Shown here piece by piece: positions 16,998 to 25,432 of a stretch of DNA of 64,000 nucleotides. Numbering within the stretch: position 1 is the stretch's first letter; every line of letters starts with the position of its first letter. The stretch is taken from assembly GCA_028279375.1 (NCBI GenBank), contig JANQNW010000001.1, positions 1 through 64,000 on the forward strand. The letters are read 5' to 3'. Under the pieces are notes generated by a model. That model did not search any database and was not told the origin of the DNA. It was given only the letters and a program-made list of their open reading frames with translations. The position numbers were made by a program, and so were the translations under genes. Source of the DNA: Phycisphaerales bacterium (GTDB taxonomy: Bacteria > Planctomycetota > Phycisphaerae > Phycisphaerales > UBA1924).

Positions 16998-17786
16998 CTA
17001 CTGGAGCAGCAGGACGAGCAGGTCGTAGATCGTGTGCACCGCGACGACGATGCCGAAGCCGCGGCTGACGAAGATCGCGCCGAAGTAGAGACCCGAGGTG
17101 AAGTAGAAAGCGAAGATGCCCATCTGCGCGGCCGTCGTGGCGCCGGAAGAGTCGTGATATAGCGCGAACGCAAGCGCGGCGCCGATGATCGCGAGCGTGT
17201 TGCCCCAGCCATTCTTGATCCGGATCAGATCGACCAGGATCAGGTGGAGCAGCGTGATTCCGACGAGCCGGAAGAGCAGCTCCTCGTACAGGCCGGCGCC
17301 GATGGCGATCGTGACGCGCTCCATCCACGGCGCCTGCGCCAGCGCCGCGGCAGGCGTCGCAGCCTGGGCCATCGAAGCAGGTTCGGAGAGCGCACGCCCG
17401 ATCATGAGGCCGAAGACGAGCAGCGGCGCCGCCCAGGCGAGTGACTCGACAAGCATCATCCCCAGCGCGCTCCACTGCACCTTCCAGCGATCCCGACGCA
17501 GCATGTGCCAGATCAGGAGCACGACCACGAGCGCCACACCCGGCAGGTAGAAGGCGCCGGCGCCGAAGGCGTCGAAGAACTGGTTCAGCAATCGATGCGC
17601 GCGAATTGTCTGAAGGGAGCCCTCCCCTCCCTGCCCCCTGAAGAACAGGAACGACCCGATCTCGTAGAGCGCAATAAGGGGGGCCAGAAAGACGAGGATG
17701 TACAGGGGCCGTCGGCAGAGGTTCGAATAGCGCTCGTCATCACGGGGATACGAGCGCGATCGGGCTCCGCGGGAGGAGTCGGGCAT
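16998..17786 (-). CDS. CPBP family intramembrane metalloprotease
   Basis: A 262-residue polytopic protein of the CAAX protease/bacteriocin-processing (Abi, CPBP) family. The diagnostic motif EELLFR is at residues 168-173, followed by a FALYH segment (H212) and HTIYDL near the C-terminus; Glu and His residues in these motifs form the active site within the membrane. Substrates in bacteria vary and are unknown here. The N-terminus is charged and cytoplasmic. The ATG at 17786 gives a normal family length. Confidence 0.9.
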   Translation of the reverse strand: MPDSSRGARSRSYPRDDERYSNLCRRPLYILVFLAPLIALYEIGSFLFFRGQGGEGSLQTIRAHRLLNQFFDAFGAGAFYLPGVALVVVLLIWHMLRRDRWKVQWSALGMMLVESLAWAAPLLVFGLMIGRALSEPASMAQAATPAAALAQAPWMERVTIAIGAGLYEELLFRLVGITLLHLILVDLIRIKNGWGNTLAIIGAALAFALYHDSSGATTAAQMGIFAFYFTSGLYFGAIFVSRGFGIVVAVHTIYDLLVLLLQ

Positions 17787-17837
17787 GACGCGCAGACTCT
17801 ATCCGGATACGCCGAATTGCGCCGCGACCAGGCGCGC

Positions 17838-17864
17838 AAAAAACAACCTGCCAGTCGGCAGGTT
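17838..17864 (-). terminator. Rho-independent terminator of rpsT
   Basis: On the minus strand an 8-bp perfect stem (17845-17852 with 17857-17864, 4-base loop) is followed by a run of six U one base later. It lies 31 bases after the rpsT stop. Confidence 0.8.
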
Positions 17865-17895
17865 GAGAGGTTCACCAGGGAAATCGAGCCGTCGC

Positions 17896-18168
17896 TTACG
17901 CGGGCTTGCCAGCGGCCTTGAGGCGCTTGGCGAGACGCGACTTGCGACGCGCGGCGGTGTTCTTGTGAATCACGCCCTTCGACGCGGTCTTGTCGATGAG
18001 CTGGCACGCCTTGCGAAAGGAGGCCTGCGTGTCCTTGTCCGAGCCGTGCTGGGCGTGCTCGAGGAATTCACGGATGGCGATGCGCATCGTGCGAAGGCGC
18101 CAACGATTGCGGGCGCGATGGGTTTCGTTCTGACGAATGCGCTTTTTCGCTGAAACAGAATGAGCCAT
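17896..18168 (-). CDS. rpsT: 30S ribosomal protein S20
   Basis: A 90-residue very basic protein that matches bacterial S20: MAHSVSAKKRIRQNETHRAR at the N-terminus, a KACQLIDKTASKGVIHKNTA stretch and KSRLAKRLKA near the end. S20 binds 16S rRNA early in 30S assembly. It is a single gene with its own terminator, and the divergent tRNA-Arg lies 260 bases away. Confidence 0.95.
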   Translation of the reverse strand: MAHSVSAKKRIRQNETHRARNRWRLRTMRIAIREFLEHAQHGSDKDTQASFRKACQLIDKTASKGVIHKNTAARRKSRLAKRLKAAGKPA

Positions 18169-18377
18169 ACCGGAAGAGTCCCCGTCAAAGCAGGAGGTTC
18201 AAGGAGTAAGCAATACGGATTGAGGCGCCGAAACCCGGGGCCTGACGCGAGGTCGGCAAGGGTTCAGGACGGATCCATCCACCCGGCGCCGCTGGGGCGC
18301 CAATCGGATCCGTCCGACGCAGAATCGGGGATTGTTGCGAGATCCGGCCGGAAGATCAAGCCGGGCCCCCGATCCTC

Positions 18378-18406
18378 TTGCCGGGGCCGCCCGAAGCGGC
18401 TAGTCT
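18378..18406 (+). promoter_or_regulatory. Sigma70-type promoter of tRNA-Arg
   Basis: TTGCCG (18378-18383) and TAGTCT (18401-18406) are 17 bases apart. The expected start point is about 15 bases before the tRNA. Confidence 0.6.
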
Positions 18407-18428
18407 CCCGCCCGGAAAGCACTCTTGA

Positions 18429-18502
18429 GCGCGCGTAGCTCAATTGGATAGAGCACCTGACTACGGATCAGGAGGTTCGGGGTTCGAATCCCTGCGCGCG
18501 TG
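18429..18502 (+). tRNA. tRNA-Arg (anticodon ACG)
   Basis: A complete cloverleaf: acceptor stem 18429-18435 with 18495-18501 (first pair is a G-U wobble), D arm AGCTC...GAGC, anticodon stem CCTGA/TCAGG enclosing CTACGGA, and T arm with TTCGAAT. The anticodon ACG reads CGN Arg codons after deamination to inosine. CCA is not encoded. Confidence 0.95.
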
Positions 18503-18519
18503 TATGACCAGCCCGTGTC

Positions 18520-18555
18520 GCCCCTGGCGCTTGCGCCAGGGGCGGCGCACTTTTT
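18520..18555 (+). terminator. Rho-independent terminator of tRNA-Arg
   Basis: A perfect 11-bp GC-rich stem (18520-18530 with 18533-18543) with a two-base centre is followed a few bases later by five T. It stands 17 bases after the tRNA. Confidence 0.65.
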
Positions 18556-18727
18556 GGGCCGGGTCACCCGGCGCCTCCGTCTCTCATATTGACGGTATCG
18601 AGAAGGACGCCCGGCCCGGCATCGGGGGCCCCGCCATGGCGCGTCATCGATCTGATTCCGAGAGCGCGAGCGCCCTCCAAGGGCGTCAGCCCATATTCAC
18701 ACGCCGTCTCACCCGGCCCATTCGTTC

Positions 18728-18756
18728 GTGACCCGGGTCCGGACCCCTCGTAGAGT
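18728..18756 (+). promoter_or_regulatory. Possible promoter of the propeller gene
   Basis: GTGACC (18728-18733) and TAGAGT (18751-18756) are 17 bases apart; each matches four of six consensus positions. The gene starts 27 bases after the -10. Confidence 0.4.
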
Positions 18757-18783
18757 CGGGGAAGACCCCCGGAGCAACTGCAC

Positions 18784-21561
18784 ATGACACGCACCACACT
18801 CGGACTCGCCGGTCTCTTCACCTCCGCCACGCTGGCCATTGGCGCCCTTCCCGCGATCGCCGCCACGCCGGATGGCGAGAGCGCGGCCACGCCTGCTCGC
18901 ACGCTCACGTCCGACGACGTTGACGCACTGACCTGGCGAAGCGTCGGTCCGGCCAACATGGGTGGTCGCGTCGCCGCCGTCGCCTTCGCGCCGAGCGACT
19001 CCAAGACCTGGTACGTGGGCTACGCCACCGGCGGACTCTGGAAGACGACCAACGCGGGCACCACTTTCAGCCCCGTCTTCGACAAGGAAACGACGAGTTC
19101 CATCGGCTCGATCGGCGTCGCTGATGCGCCCGTGGACTGGATCGGCTGGGACGACATGGATGAGCCCCCCGCGATCGAAGAGCGCGGCGAGGCCGGCAGG
19201 TCGAAGATCGTCTGGGTCGGCACCGGTGAAGGCAACGGGCGCAACAGCTCCAGCTGGGGCGCCGGCGTGTATCGCTCGATCGATGGCGGCGGGTCCTTTG
19301 AATACAAAGGGTTGAAGGACGCCCACGACATGCCAGCGCTTGCCGTGCATCCCGTCGATCCGGACGTCTGCTTCATCGCGGCGCTGGGTCACCTCTGGGG
19401 ACCGAACGAGACGCGCGGCGTCTATCGCACGATCGATGGCGGCGAGAACTGGGAAGCCGTCCTCCAGATCGACGAGAACACCGGCGCCTGCGACGTCGCC
19501 ATCGACCCCAACGATCCCGACACCGTCTTCGCCGCGATGTACATGCGCCGTCGCTCGATCGGCTCGTATCAATCCGGCGGCCCAGAGGGCGGCATCTACC
19601 GATCACAGGACGCCGGACGCACATGGGAGAAGCTGGCCAACGGCCTCCCAGAGCGCACCGGACGCATCGGCCTCTCCATCTTCCCAGGCGATTCCAACAT
19701 CATCTACGCGACGATCGAGTCCGACGTCGGCGGGCGCCACGCCGACACCTGGTCCAATCGCTCGCGCGCCGGCGGCGTCTATCGCTCCGACGATGGAGGC
19801 GACACCTGGACGCGCACCACCGACTTCAACCCGCGCCCCTTCTACTTCTCGCGCATCTACGTTGACCCGGTCGATTCCAGCCGCGTGTACCTGCTCGGTT
19901 GGCAGGTGTACGTCTCTGACGACGCGGGGAAGAACTTCCGCGCCGGCGTCGGCCATGTCATGCACGTGGACTTCCACGCGCTGGCGATCGATCCCGCCGA
20001 TCCCGACCGTCTGCTCGTTGGAAATGACGGCGGCCTCTACGAATCGCACGACAAGGGCAAGACCTGGCGCTGGTTCAATGAAATGGCTGTCGGCCAGTTC
20101 TACAACGTCGCCGTGGACAACTCAGATCCCTATCGCGTCGGCGGCGGCCTGCAGGACAACGGCAGCTGGATCGGCCCAAGCGACTCGCGCAAGCACGATG
20201 CCGGCAGCTTCATGGGGCGCGCCGGCGGCATCACGAACTCCGACTGGGACTTCATCATGGGCGGCGACGGATTCCACGTCGCTTTCGATCCACTCGATCC
20301 GAACATCGCCTACGCCGAGTGGCAGGGCGGCAACATCGTCCGCATTCATCTGGACACCGGCGAGATTCGCGACATCCGCCCCTTCCCGAAGGAGGGCGAG
20401 AAGCGTTTTCGTTTCAACTGGAACGCGCCGTTCTTCGTCTCGCCCCATGAGCCGACGACGCTCTATCTCGGTGGCAACCACGTCTTCCGCCTGACCGAGC
20501 GCGGCGACAAGTGGGAGCGCATCAGCGGCGATCTCTCGACGCAGAATCTCGATCTGATTCTCGCCGTCGGCTCCGAAGCGGAAACGGCGGGAACGATCAC
20601 CTCACTCGCGGAGTCGCCCGTGCAGGAGGGCATCCTCTGGGCCGGCACCGACGATGGACTCGTGCATGTCTCGCTCGACGCCGGCGTCACCTGGAATGAC
20701 GTCACACCCTCGTACGTCGGCGGCCTCTACATCTCATGCATCGAGACCTCGAGCCATGAGCGCGATACGGCGTACGTCACCGTCGATGGTCATCGCAGCG
20801 ATGTGATGACGCCGCTCGTGCTCATGACCACTGACGCCGGGCAAACCTGGGACAACATCACCGGCGATCTTCCCGACGGCGGACCACCGGAGACCATTCG
20901 CGAAGATCCGCGCAATCCCGACGTGCTGTACGTCGGAACAGAGCACGCCTCCTACGTCACGATCGATCGCGGACAGATCTGGGTGAAGCTCAACGGCAAG
21001 ACGCTGCCGACCGTCGCAGTGGACGATCTGCAGATTCAGGCGCGCGAGATGGACCTCGTCGCCGGCACGCACGGGCGCTCGATCTGGATCCTCGACGACA
21101 TCTCGCCCCTCTCGCAGCTCGATCAGGAGGCGCTGGAGTCGCCACTGCACCTGTTCCACCCGATGCCGGCCAGGCCGCACTATCGCATGCCGTATGGCGG
21201 CCTCTGGTCCGACAGCATGTTCATCGGGCAGAATCCGAATCCCGGCGCGGCCATCACCTACTGGCTGCGCGACATGACCGATGAGAAGGTGAACATTCGC
21301 ATCTCGAACGACCGCGACACGGTCGTGCGCGAACTCAGCGGCCCGGGCTCGGCCGGTCTCAACAGGATCTTCTGGGATATTCAGGCGGATCCGAAGCAGC
21401 GGCTGGGCAATCCGGACAATATGCCCGAATATGTGCCGCCCGGCGTTTACAAGGTCGTCATCAGTTTCGGAGAGAATTCTGCTGAGACAACGATCAAGGT
21501 CGAAGCCTCGCCGTCGTACGGCGCGTCCTCGGGCGCTGCTGAAGGCGGCGCCGGGCGCTGA
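18784..21561 (+). CDS. Secreted BNR/sortilin-like beta-propeller protein
   Basis: A 925-residue exported protein with a signal peptide ending near AIAAT. It is built from many BNR/Asp-box repeats, for example YRSIDGGGSF, YRTIDGGENW, YRSQDAGRTW, YRSDDGGDTW and YESHDKGKTW, spread over residues 60-790, consistent with one or two large beta-propellers as in VPS10/sortilin and xyloglucanase-like proteins. A beta-sandwich-like C-terminal part (about 800-905) follows. Such proteins bind or cut glycans or act as scaffolds; I see no catalytic signature that decides. GGAG nine bases ahead of the ATG supports the start. The FHA-cyclase gene follows after 15 bases. Confidence 0.88.
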   Translation: MTRTTLGLAGLFTSATLAIGALPAIAATPDGESAATPARTLTSDDVDALTWRSVGPANMGGRVAAVAFAPSDSKTWYVGYATGGLWKTTNAGTTFSPVFDKETTSSIGSIGVADAPVDWIGWDDMDEPPAIEERGEAGRSKIVWVGTGEGNGRNSSSWGAGVYRSIDGGGSFEYKGLKDAHDMPALAVHPVDPDVCFIAALGHLWGPNETRGVYRTIDGGENWEAVLQIDENTGACDVAIDPNDPDTVFAAMYMRRRSIGSYQSGGPEGGIYRSQDAGRTWEKLANGLPERTGRIGLSIFPGDSNIIYATIESDVGGRHADTWSNRSRAGGVYRSDDGGDTWTRTTDFNPRPFYFSRIYVDPVDSSRVYLLGWQVYVSDDAGKNFRAGVGHVMHVDFHALAIDPADPDRLLVGNDGGLYESHDKGKTWRWFNEMAVGQFYNVAVDNSDPYRVGGGLQDNGSWIGPSDSRKHDAGSFMGRAGGITNSDWDFIMGGDGFHVAFDPLDPNIAYAEWQGGNIVRIHLDTGEIRDIRPFPKEGEKRFRFNWNAPFFVSPHEPTTLYLGGNHVFRLTERGDKWERISGDLSTQNLDLILAVGSEAETAGTITSLAESPVQEGILWAGTDDGLVHVSLDAGVTWNDVTPSYVGGLYISCIETSSHERDTAYVTVDGHRSDVMTPLVLMTTDAGQTWDNITGDLPDGGPPETIREDPRNPDVLYVGTEHASYVTIDRGQIWVKLNGKTLPTVAVDDLQIQAREMDLVAGTHGRSIWILDDISPLSQLDQEALESPLHLFHPMPARPHYRMPYGGLWSDSMFIGQNPNPGAAITYWLRDMTDEKVNIRISNDRDTVVRELSGPGSAGLNRIFWDIQADPKQRLGNPDNMPEYVPPGVYKVVISFGENSAETTIKVEASPSYGASSGAAEGGAGR

Positions 21562-21576
21562 CGCTGGAGACAACTC

Positions 21577-23397
21577 GTGACGACGCAGCCGGGAACATCC
21601 ACCTCGGCGATGCGCCTCACGCTCACGCCGGTCGAAGGCCCGGAGATCGATCCAGTTACGTTGATTCCGGGCGCCGAAGCCCTCGCGGGGCGCGAGCCCG
21701 ACTGCGCCATATTTCTCCCAGACAGCAGCGTGTCTCGAAGGCACGCACGACTCGAGTATGTGCGCGATCAGTGGATGGTCATCGATCTGGGCAGCCGCAA
21801 CCGGACGATCGTCAACGACGCGGCGCTCGGCAAGGGTGATTCCGCGCCGCTCAAGCAAGGCGACCTCGTGCGGGTTGGCCCCTGGGTCTTCAGCGCGTCG
21901 CTGGAGCGGAATTACGACGAGCGCGACTCGGCGGTCATCGACAATGCGACGGACGAAGTCGAGGTGCTCTCCGGCGCCCCGCACGCGACGGTGGACCAGG
22001 GACGCCTGCTGCACGCGGCGCTCGAGTTCCCGCGCAGGCTCGCCGGCGCGACGAGCGAGGAAGACGTCTTTAGTGTCGCGTGTCGATTCGTCGTCGAGGC
22101 GCTGGGCGGGTTGCTCCGCTCGTCGTGGATCGTCGTGGCGCCGGATGAATCCGATGAGCGCACGCTGATCCTCGGTCGAGAGATGAGTCGGCATGAGCCA
22201 CAGGGCGCCGAAGACGCTCCTCCGACGATCAGCCGTCGCATGCTGCATCGCGCCGTCGAAGAGCACGAGGGAGTCGCGTTCCTGCAGCGCCGGGAGCTCG
22301 GCGCGCGCATCGACGCGACGGTGCCGGAATCCGCAGTCTCTGTTGGCGCGTGCTTCATCGAGCACATGCCGGACGGCCGGCCCATCCTGCTCTACGTGCT
22401 CGGAGACACGGTCTTCGAAGACGCGCAGCAGTTTGTCGCGTCCTTCCTGGGCCTCGTGGCGTCGCTCGTTCGGCAGCAGACGATGGTGCTGCGGCGCGCG
22501 CGTTTGTCCAAGTACTTCTCGCCGTCGATCATCCGGCTCATGATGCAGCCGGGCGGCATGGATCTCGTCGAAGGCGAGCCTCGCCTGCTCGAAGCGACGA
22601 GCGCCTTCTTCGACCTGCGCGGATTCTCGCTCGCGACGGACGCCTCGGCGGGCGACCTCGCGGCGTTGCATGCCGATCTCCGACAGGTGCTCTCCATCGT
22701 GACCGAAGAGGTCTTCAGCGCCGGCGGCGCCGTGATGGACTTCCAGGGCGACGGCATGTTCGCAGTCTGGGGCGCGCCGCTCGAGCAGAGCGACCAGTCC
22801 GATCGCGCCCTGCGCTGCGCAACGCGCATCATGCGCCGCCTCTATGAATCAGACCTGCACATCTTCGATAACGCCAAACAGGCGGGACAGGCGCTGTGCG
22901 GCATCGGCATCGATCGCGGCGAAGTGCTTGCAGGCCCGATGGGCGCCGTGCGCCAGTTCAAATACGGCGTCCTGGGGCCGAGCGTCAACACGGCGGCGCG
23001 TCTGGAGTCGCTCACGAAGCCATCGCGTCTCAACTGCCCGGTGATCCTGACGCAGGCCGTGGCGGACGGTCTCGGTGATCCGGAGATTCGCACGCGCCCG
23101 CTGGGGCGCATCGTGCCCGCCGGCATGGACCACGTTGTCGAACTGCATGAGCTCGTGCTCGATCGCCAGCTCGGCGGCTCGGGCGCCGGCGACGACGAGA
23201 TCAGCGCCTGGACGGAAGCGCTCACGATCCTGCAGAACGCGCGCACACTTGATGATCTGCAGAAGGCGGAGCATGCCGTCGAAGCGCTTCCTGCGACGGA
23301 TCCCAGGCGCCAATGGCTGCTCGATCGCCTCGGCGCGCTGCGCAAGGGCGACGCCCTCAAGTCATGGGATGGCACGACGCGCTACACGCTGAAGTGA
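21577..23397 (+). CDS. FHA domain adenylate/guanylate cyclase
   Basis: A 606-residue cytoplasmic protein. Residues 25-110 form an FHA phosphothreonine-binding domain (GRE at 38-40, SVSRRH at 51-56, NRTIVN at 75-80). Residues 140-300 look like a GAF-type sensory domain. After a KYFSP linker comes a class III cyclase domain (about 335-500) with both metal aspartates (FFDLRGF, D346; GDGMFAVWG, D392) and the transition-state pair N471 and R475 in SVNTAARLE, so it should be active. cAMP versus cGMP cannot be decided. Start is GTG at 21577. Coupling to Ser/Thr kinase signalling through the FHA domain is likely, and a kinase gene lies at 48.7 kb. Confidence 0.9.
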   Translation: MTTQPGTSTSAMRLTLTPVEGPEIDPVTLIPGAEALAGREPDCAIFLPDSSVSRRHARLEYVRDQWMVIDLGSRNRTIVNDAALGKGDSAPLKQGDLVRVGPWVFSASLERNYDERDSAVIDNATDEVEVLSGAPHATVDQGRLLHAALEFPRRLAGATSEEDVFSVACRFVVEALGGLLRSSWIVVAPDESDERTLILGREMSRHEPQGAEDAPPTISRRMLHRAVEEHEGVAFLQRRELGARIDATVPESAVSVGACFIEHMPDGRPILLYVLGDTVFEDAQQFVASFLGLVASLVRQQTMVLRRARLSKYFSPSIIRLMMQPGGMDLVEGEPRLLEATSAFFDLRGFSLATDASAGDLAALHADLRQVLSIVTEEVFSAGGAVMDFQGDGMFAVWGAPLEQSDQSDRALRCATRIMRRLYESDLHIFDNAKQAGQALCGIGIDRGEVLAGPMGAVRQFKYGVLGPSVNTAARLESLTKPSRLNCPVILTQAVADGLGDPEIRTRPLGRIVPAGMDHVVELHELVLDRQLGGSGAGDDEISAWTEALTILQNARTLDDLQKAEHAVEALPATDPRRQWLLDRLGALRKGDALKSWDGTTRYTLK

Positions 23398-23406
23398 ATC
23401 GTCAAT

Positions 23407-24753
23407 TCAGAACTCGCACATCGCAGCGCAGAGTTGCGCCGCGAGTTGTGCGTTGGATTTAACGAGCGCCAGATTCGCGCGGAGCGTGGCGCCGCCGGAG
23501 ACATCGTGCAGCTCCGCGAGAATGCGCGGCGTGATGTCCCGCCCCGTCGCGCCGACCGCCAGCGCGCGCGAGCGCGCCGCCTCCAGCCAGAGCTCCCAGT
23601 CCGCCGGATCGATCTCGTCCTCTTGGGGAATCGGATTGACGACCAGCACGCCCCGATTCGTACGCTCGAGCTCCGTCGCAAGGAAGCGCGCGAGGTCCGG
23701 AACCTCGTCGAACCGCTCATCCACCGTCGCGCGGCTGGCGCGCAGATAGAACGCCGGGAAGCGCGACGTCATGAAGCCCACGACCGGCACGCCGAGCGTT
23801 TCGAACGCTTCGCGCGTCGACTCCACATCGAGAATGCTCTTCACGCCGCTGCTCACGACCGCGACCGGAAAGCGCGAGAAGGCGCCGAGATCGGCGCTCA
23901 CATCAAGAGCCTCGCCGTACCCCTGGTGCACGCCGCCGACGCCTCCCGTCGCGAAGATACGCACACCGGCGCGGCTGGCGAGCTCCATCGTCGCGCTCAC
24001 GGTCGTGGCCGCCATCGCGCGCCGGTGCATCAGCGCGCCGAGATTCGAGCAGTTGGCCTTGGCGACACTCGGCTCCTCGAGCATCGACGCCAGCTCGTCA
24101 TCGGTCATGCCGATTGTCGGCACGCCGCTGACAACGCCAACGACCGCGGGCGCGACGCCTTCGGCGCGCACGATCGCGGCGAGTTCGTCGCTGAGCGCGC
24201 CCGCTGAATCACGCGGCACGCCATGAGCCAGCAGCGTCGTCTCCAGCGCGACGCTCGGTTCAGTCGCTCGATTGACAAGCTCCATGCGCACATGCTCCCT
24301 GATGAGGATGAACGCTTCCATCAGCGCCTCCAGCGCCACGTTGTACACGCCCGGCCGCTCGCTCTCACGCGGACCGGCGATGTTGATCGATCGGGCCCCA
24401 TGCGCCTGCACCCATGCGGCAATGCCCTCGGCGCTCCCGGTCTGTTCGAGCTCGACAATGAGCGCCGGCTTCCCGAGTCGCTCGGCTTCGGCGAGCGCAA
24501 GCGCCGTGCCGGCGGAGCTCTCGAATGGCGCCAGCGCGATGAGGGCGTCGGCGTCGCGCACGTTGTAGCGCGTGCGCGCGCCGGGGCTGCGCTCCAATGT
24601 TTCGCGGAGTGGATAGCGCAGCGGGATGGGCCCGTCCTCGGCCTCGCGTCCGGCGGGACACCAGCCGCGCACGGGGAGGCCGACGCGCATCGCGGCATCC
24701 ATCGCGGCGCGATCCGCGCCGGTCTGACCACCACTGACAACGAAAGGGCGCAT
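23407..24753 (-). CDS. psuG: SLOG/'molybdenum carrier' domain fused to pseudouridine-5'-phosphate glycosidase
   Basis: A 448-residue two-domain protein. Residues 1-150 begin MRPFVVSGGQTGADRAAMDAA, the nucleotide-binding signature of the 'putative molybdenum carrier' family of the SLOG superfamily. Residues 158-448 match pseudouridine-5'-phosphate glycosidase (PsuG/indigoidine synthase A): ALETTLLAHG with catalytic Glu (E171), ATGGVGGVH, and VVSSGVKSILDVE with the Schiff-base Lys (K305). PsuG splits pseudouridine 5'-phosphate into uracil and ribose 5-phosphate. The frame is continuous, so the fusion is real in this sequence. No psuK kinase is adjacent. The ATG at 24753 begins directly at the SLOG motif. 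Confidence 0.88.
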   Translation of the reverse strand: MRPFVVSGGQTGADRAAMDAAMRVGLPVRGWCPAGREAEDGPIPLRYPLRETLERSPGARTRYNVRDADALIALAPFESSAGTALALAEAERLGKPALIVELEQTGSAEGIAAWVQAHGARSINIAGPRESERPGVYNVALEALMEAFILIREHVRMELVNRATEPSVALETTLLAHGVPRDSAGALSDELAAIVRAEGVAPAVVGVVSGVPTIGMTDDELASMLEEPSVAKANCSNLGALMHRRAMAATTVSATMELASRAGVRIFATGGVGGVHQGYGEALDVSADLGAFSRFPVAVVSSGVKSILDVESTREAFETLGVPVVGFMTSRFPAFYLRASRATVDERFDEVPDLARFLATELERTNRGVLVVNPIPQEDEIDPADWELWLEAARSRALAVGATGRDITPRILAELHDVSGGATLRANLALVKSNAQLAAQLCAAMCEF

Positions 24754-24787
24754 GACGAAGCCTAACGCGCATTCGCGGATCCGCGCA

Positions 24788-24820
24788 TAAAGCAGGGCGC
24801 CGGGCAAGCCCGACGCCCTG
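24788..24820 (-). terminator. Possible terminator downstream of hsp20
   Basis: A hairpin with a 7-bp outer stem (24793-24799 with 24814-24820) and a 4-bp inner stem is followed on the minus strand by CUUUA. The U tract is short, so termination may be weak. Confidence 0.4.
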
Positions 24821-24829
24821 TGAGGGGGA

Positions 24830-24917
24830 CAGTGGCAGAGTGCAGAAGGAACACTGACTCTTGCCACTGCAGGGCGCAACGGCTTGGCCGAAGCCGCGCC
24901 GTCTGGGATGCGCCCTG
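24830..24917. ncRNA. Structured intergenic element (two further hairpins)
   Basis: Two strong inverted repeats follow each other: 24830-24837 with 24862-24869 (8 bp, extended inward by 24838-24841 with 24857-24860), and 24870-24878 with 24909-24917 (9 bp, extended by 24879-24883 with 24898-24902). Together with the hairpin at 24793-24820 they fill most of the 226-base gap between hsp20 and the psuG fusion. It may be the hsp20 3' untranslated region, a small RNA, or a DNA repeat; strand is undecided. Confidence 0.3.
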
Positions 24918-24979
24918 AAAGGGAAGGAACATCGTGGGAGCGCCGCTTGGAGCGCCCCGGCGTACATGTCGGATTGAAC

Positions 24980-25432
24980 TCAGCCGCTGTGCACGGCGAT
25001 CTTCTTTGGCTTCGTTGCGGCTCGCTTGGGCAACTTGATGGTGAGCACACCCCCTTTGCTCTGGGCGTGCACATCTTCCGCGTTGACCTCGCATGGCAAC
25101 GTCACCCTTCGTACGAAGGCGCCAAAGCGACGTTCGCTCCGGTGATAGTTTTCTTTCTCCTCGCTGACTGTCTCCTCTTTCTCTCCAGCGATCGAGAGCA
25201 CGTTCTCACTGATGGTGATGTCCAGATCCTTCGGATCGACACCCGGCGCTTCGGCGCGCACCAGCACGTGCGTCTCGGTCTCCGACAGATCAATCGGCGG
25301 CGCCCAGTCGAACGCCTCGTTCTCCTCCGACTGGAGCGTGAAGAGCGGCCTCGCAAGAAGACCATTGAAAAAGCGATCAAACTCATCGCCCCCGATTCCA
25401 AGGGGACGAACCTGCGGTCGACGCGTCAACAT
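24980..25432 (-). CDS. hsp20: Small heat shock protein, Hsp20/alpha-crystallin family
   Basis: A 150-residue holdase chaperone. Residues 45-140 form the alpha-crystallin domain: PPIDLSETETHVLVRAEAPG, LDITISENVLSIAGEKEE, and GAFVRRVTLPCEVNAEDVHA, then GVLTIKLPK. The C-terminal tail ends KKIAVHSG and carries an I-x-V motif used in oligomer assembly. AAGGAG eight bases ahead of ATG at 25432 decides the start. It is divergent from a dnaJ-like gene and clpB, forming a heat-stress locus. The leader contains a possible thermometer hairpin. Confidence 0.93.
   Translation of the reverse strand: MLTRRPQVRPLGIGGDEFDRFFNGLLARPLFTLQSEENEAFDWAPPIDLSETETHVLVRAEAPGVDPKDLDITISENVLSIAGEKEETVSEEKENYHRSERRFGAFVRRVTLPCEVNAEDVHAQSKGGVLTIKLPKRAATKPKKIAVHSG

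Noticed and set aside
20734-22671. A 645-codon open frame on the minus strand across the propeller and FHA-cyclase genes
   Set aside because: High GC suppresses stops in antisense frames; the plus-strand genes have recognisable domains and this frame has none.
23407-24753. Frameshift or misassembly as the cause of the SLOG-PsuG fusion
   Set aside because: The frame runs without interruption through both domains and the junction has ordinary composition; no second start with a strong ribosome-binding site was seen at the PsuG domain.
24830-24869. Signal recognition particle RNA or 6S RNA in the structured gap
   Set aside because: The conserved SRP apical loop sequence and the single long 6S-type hairpin with a central bubble are not present.
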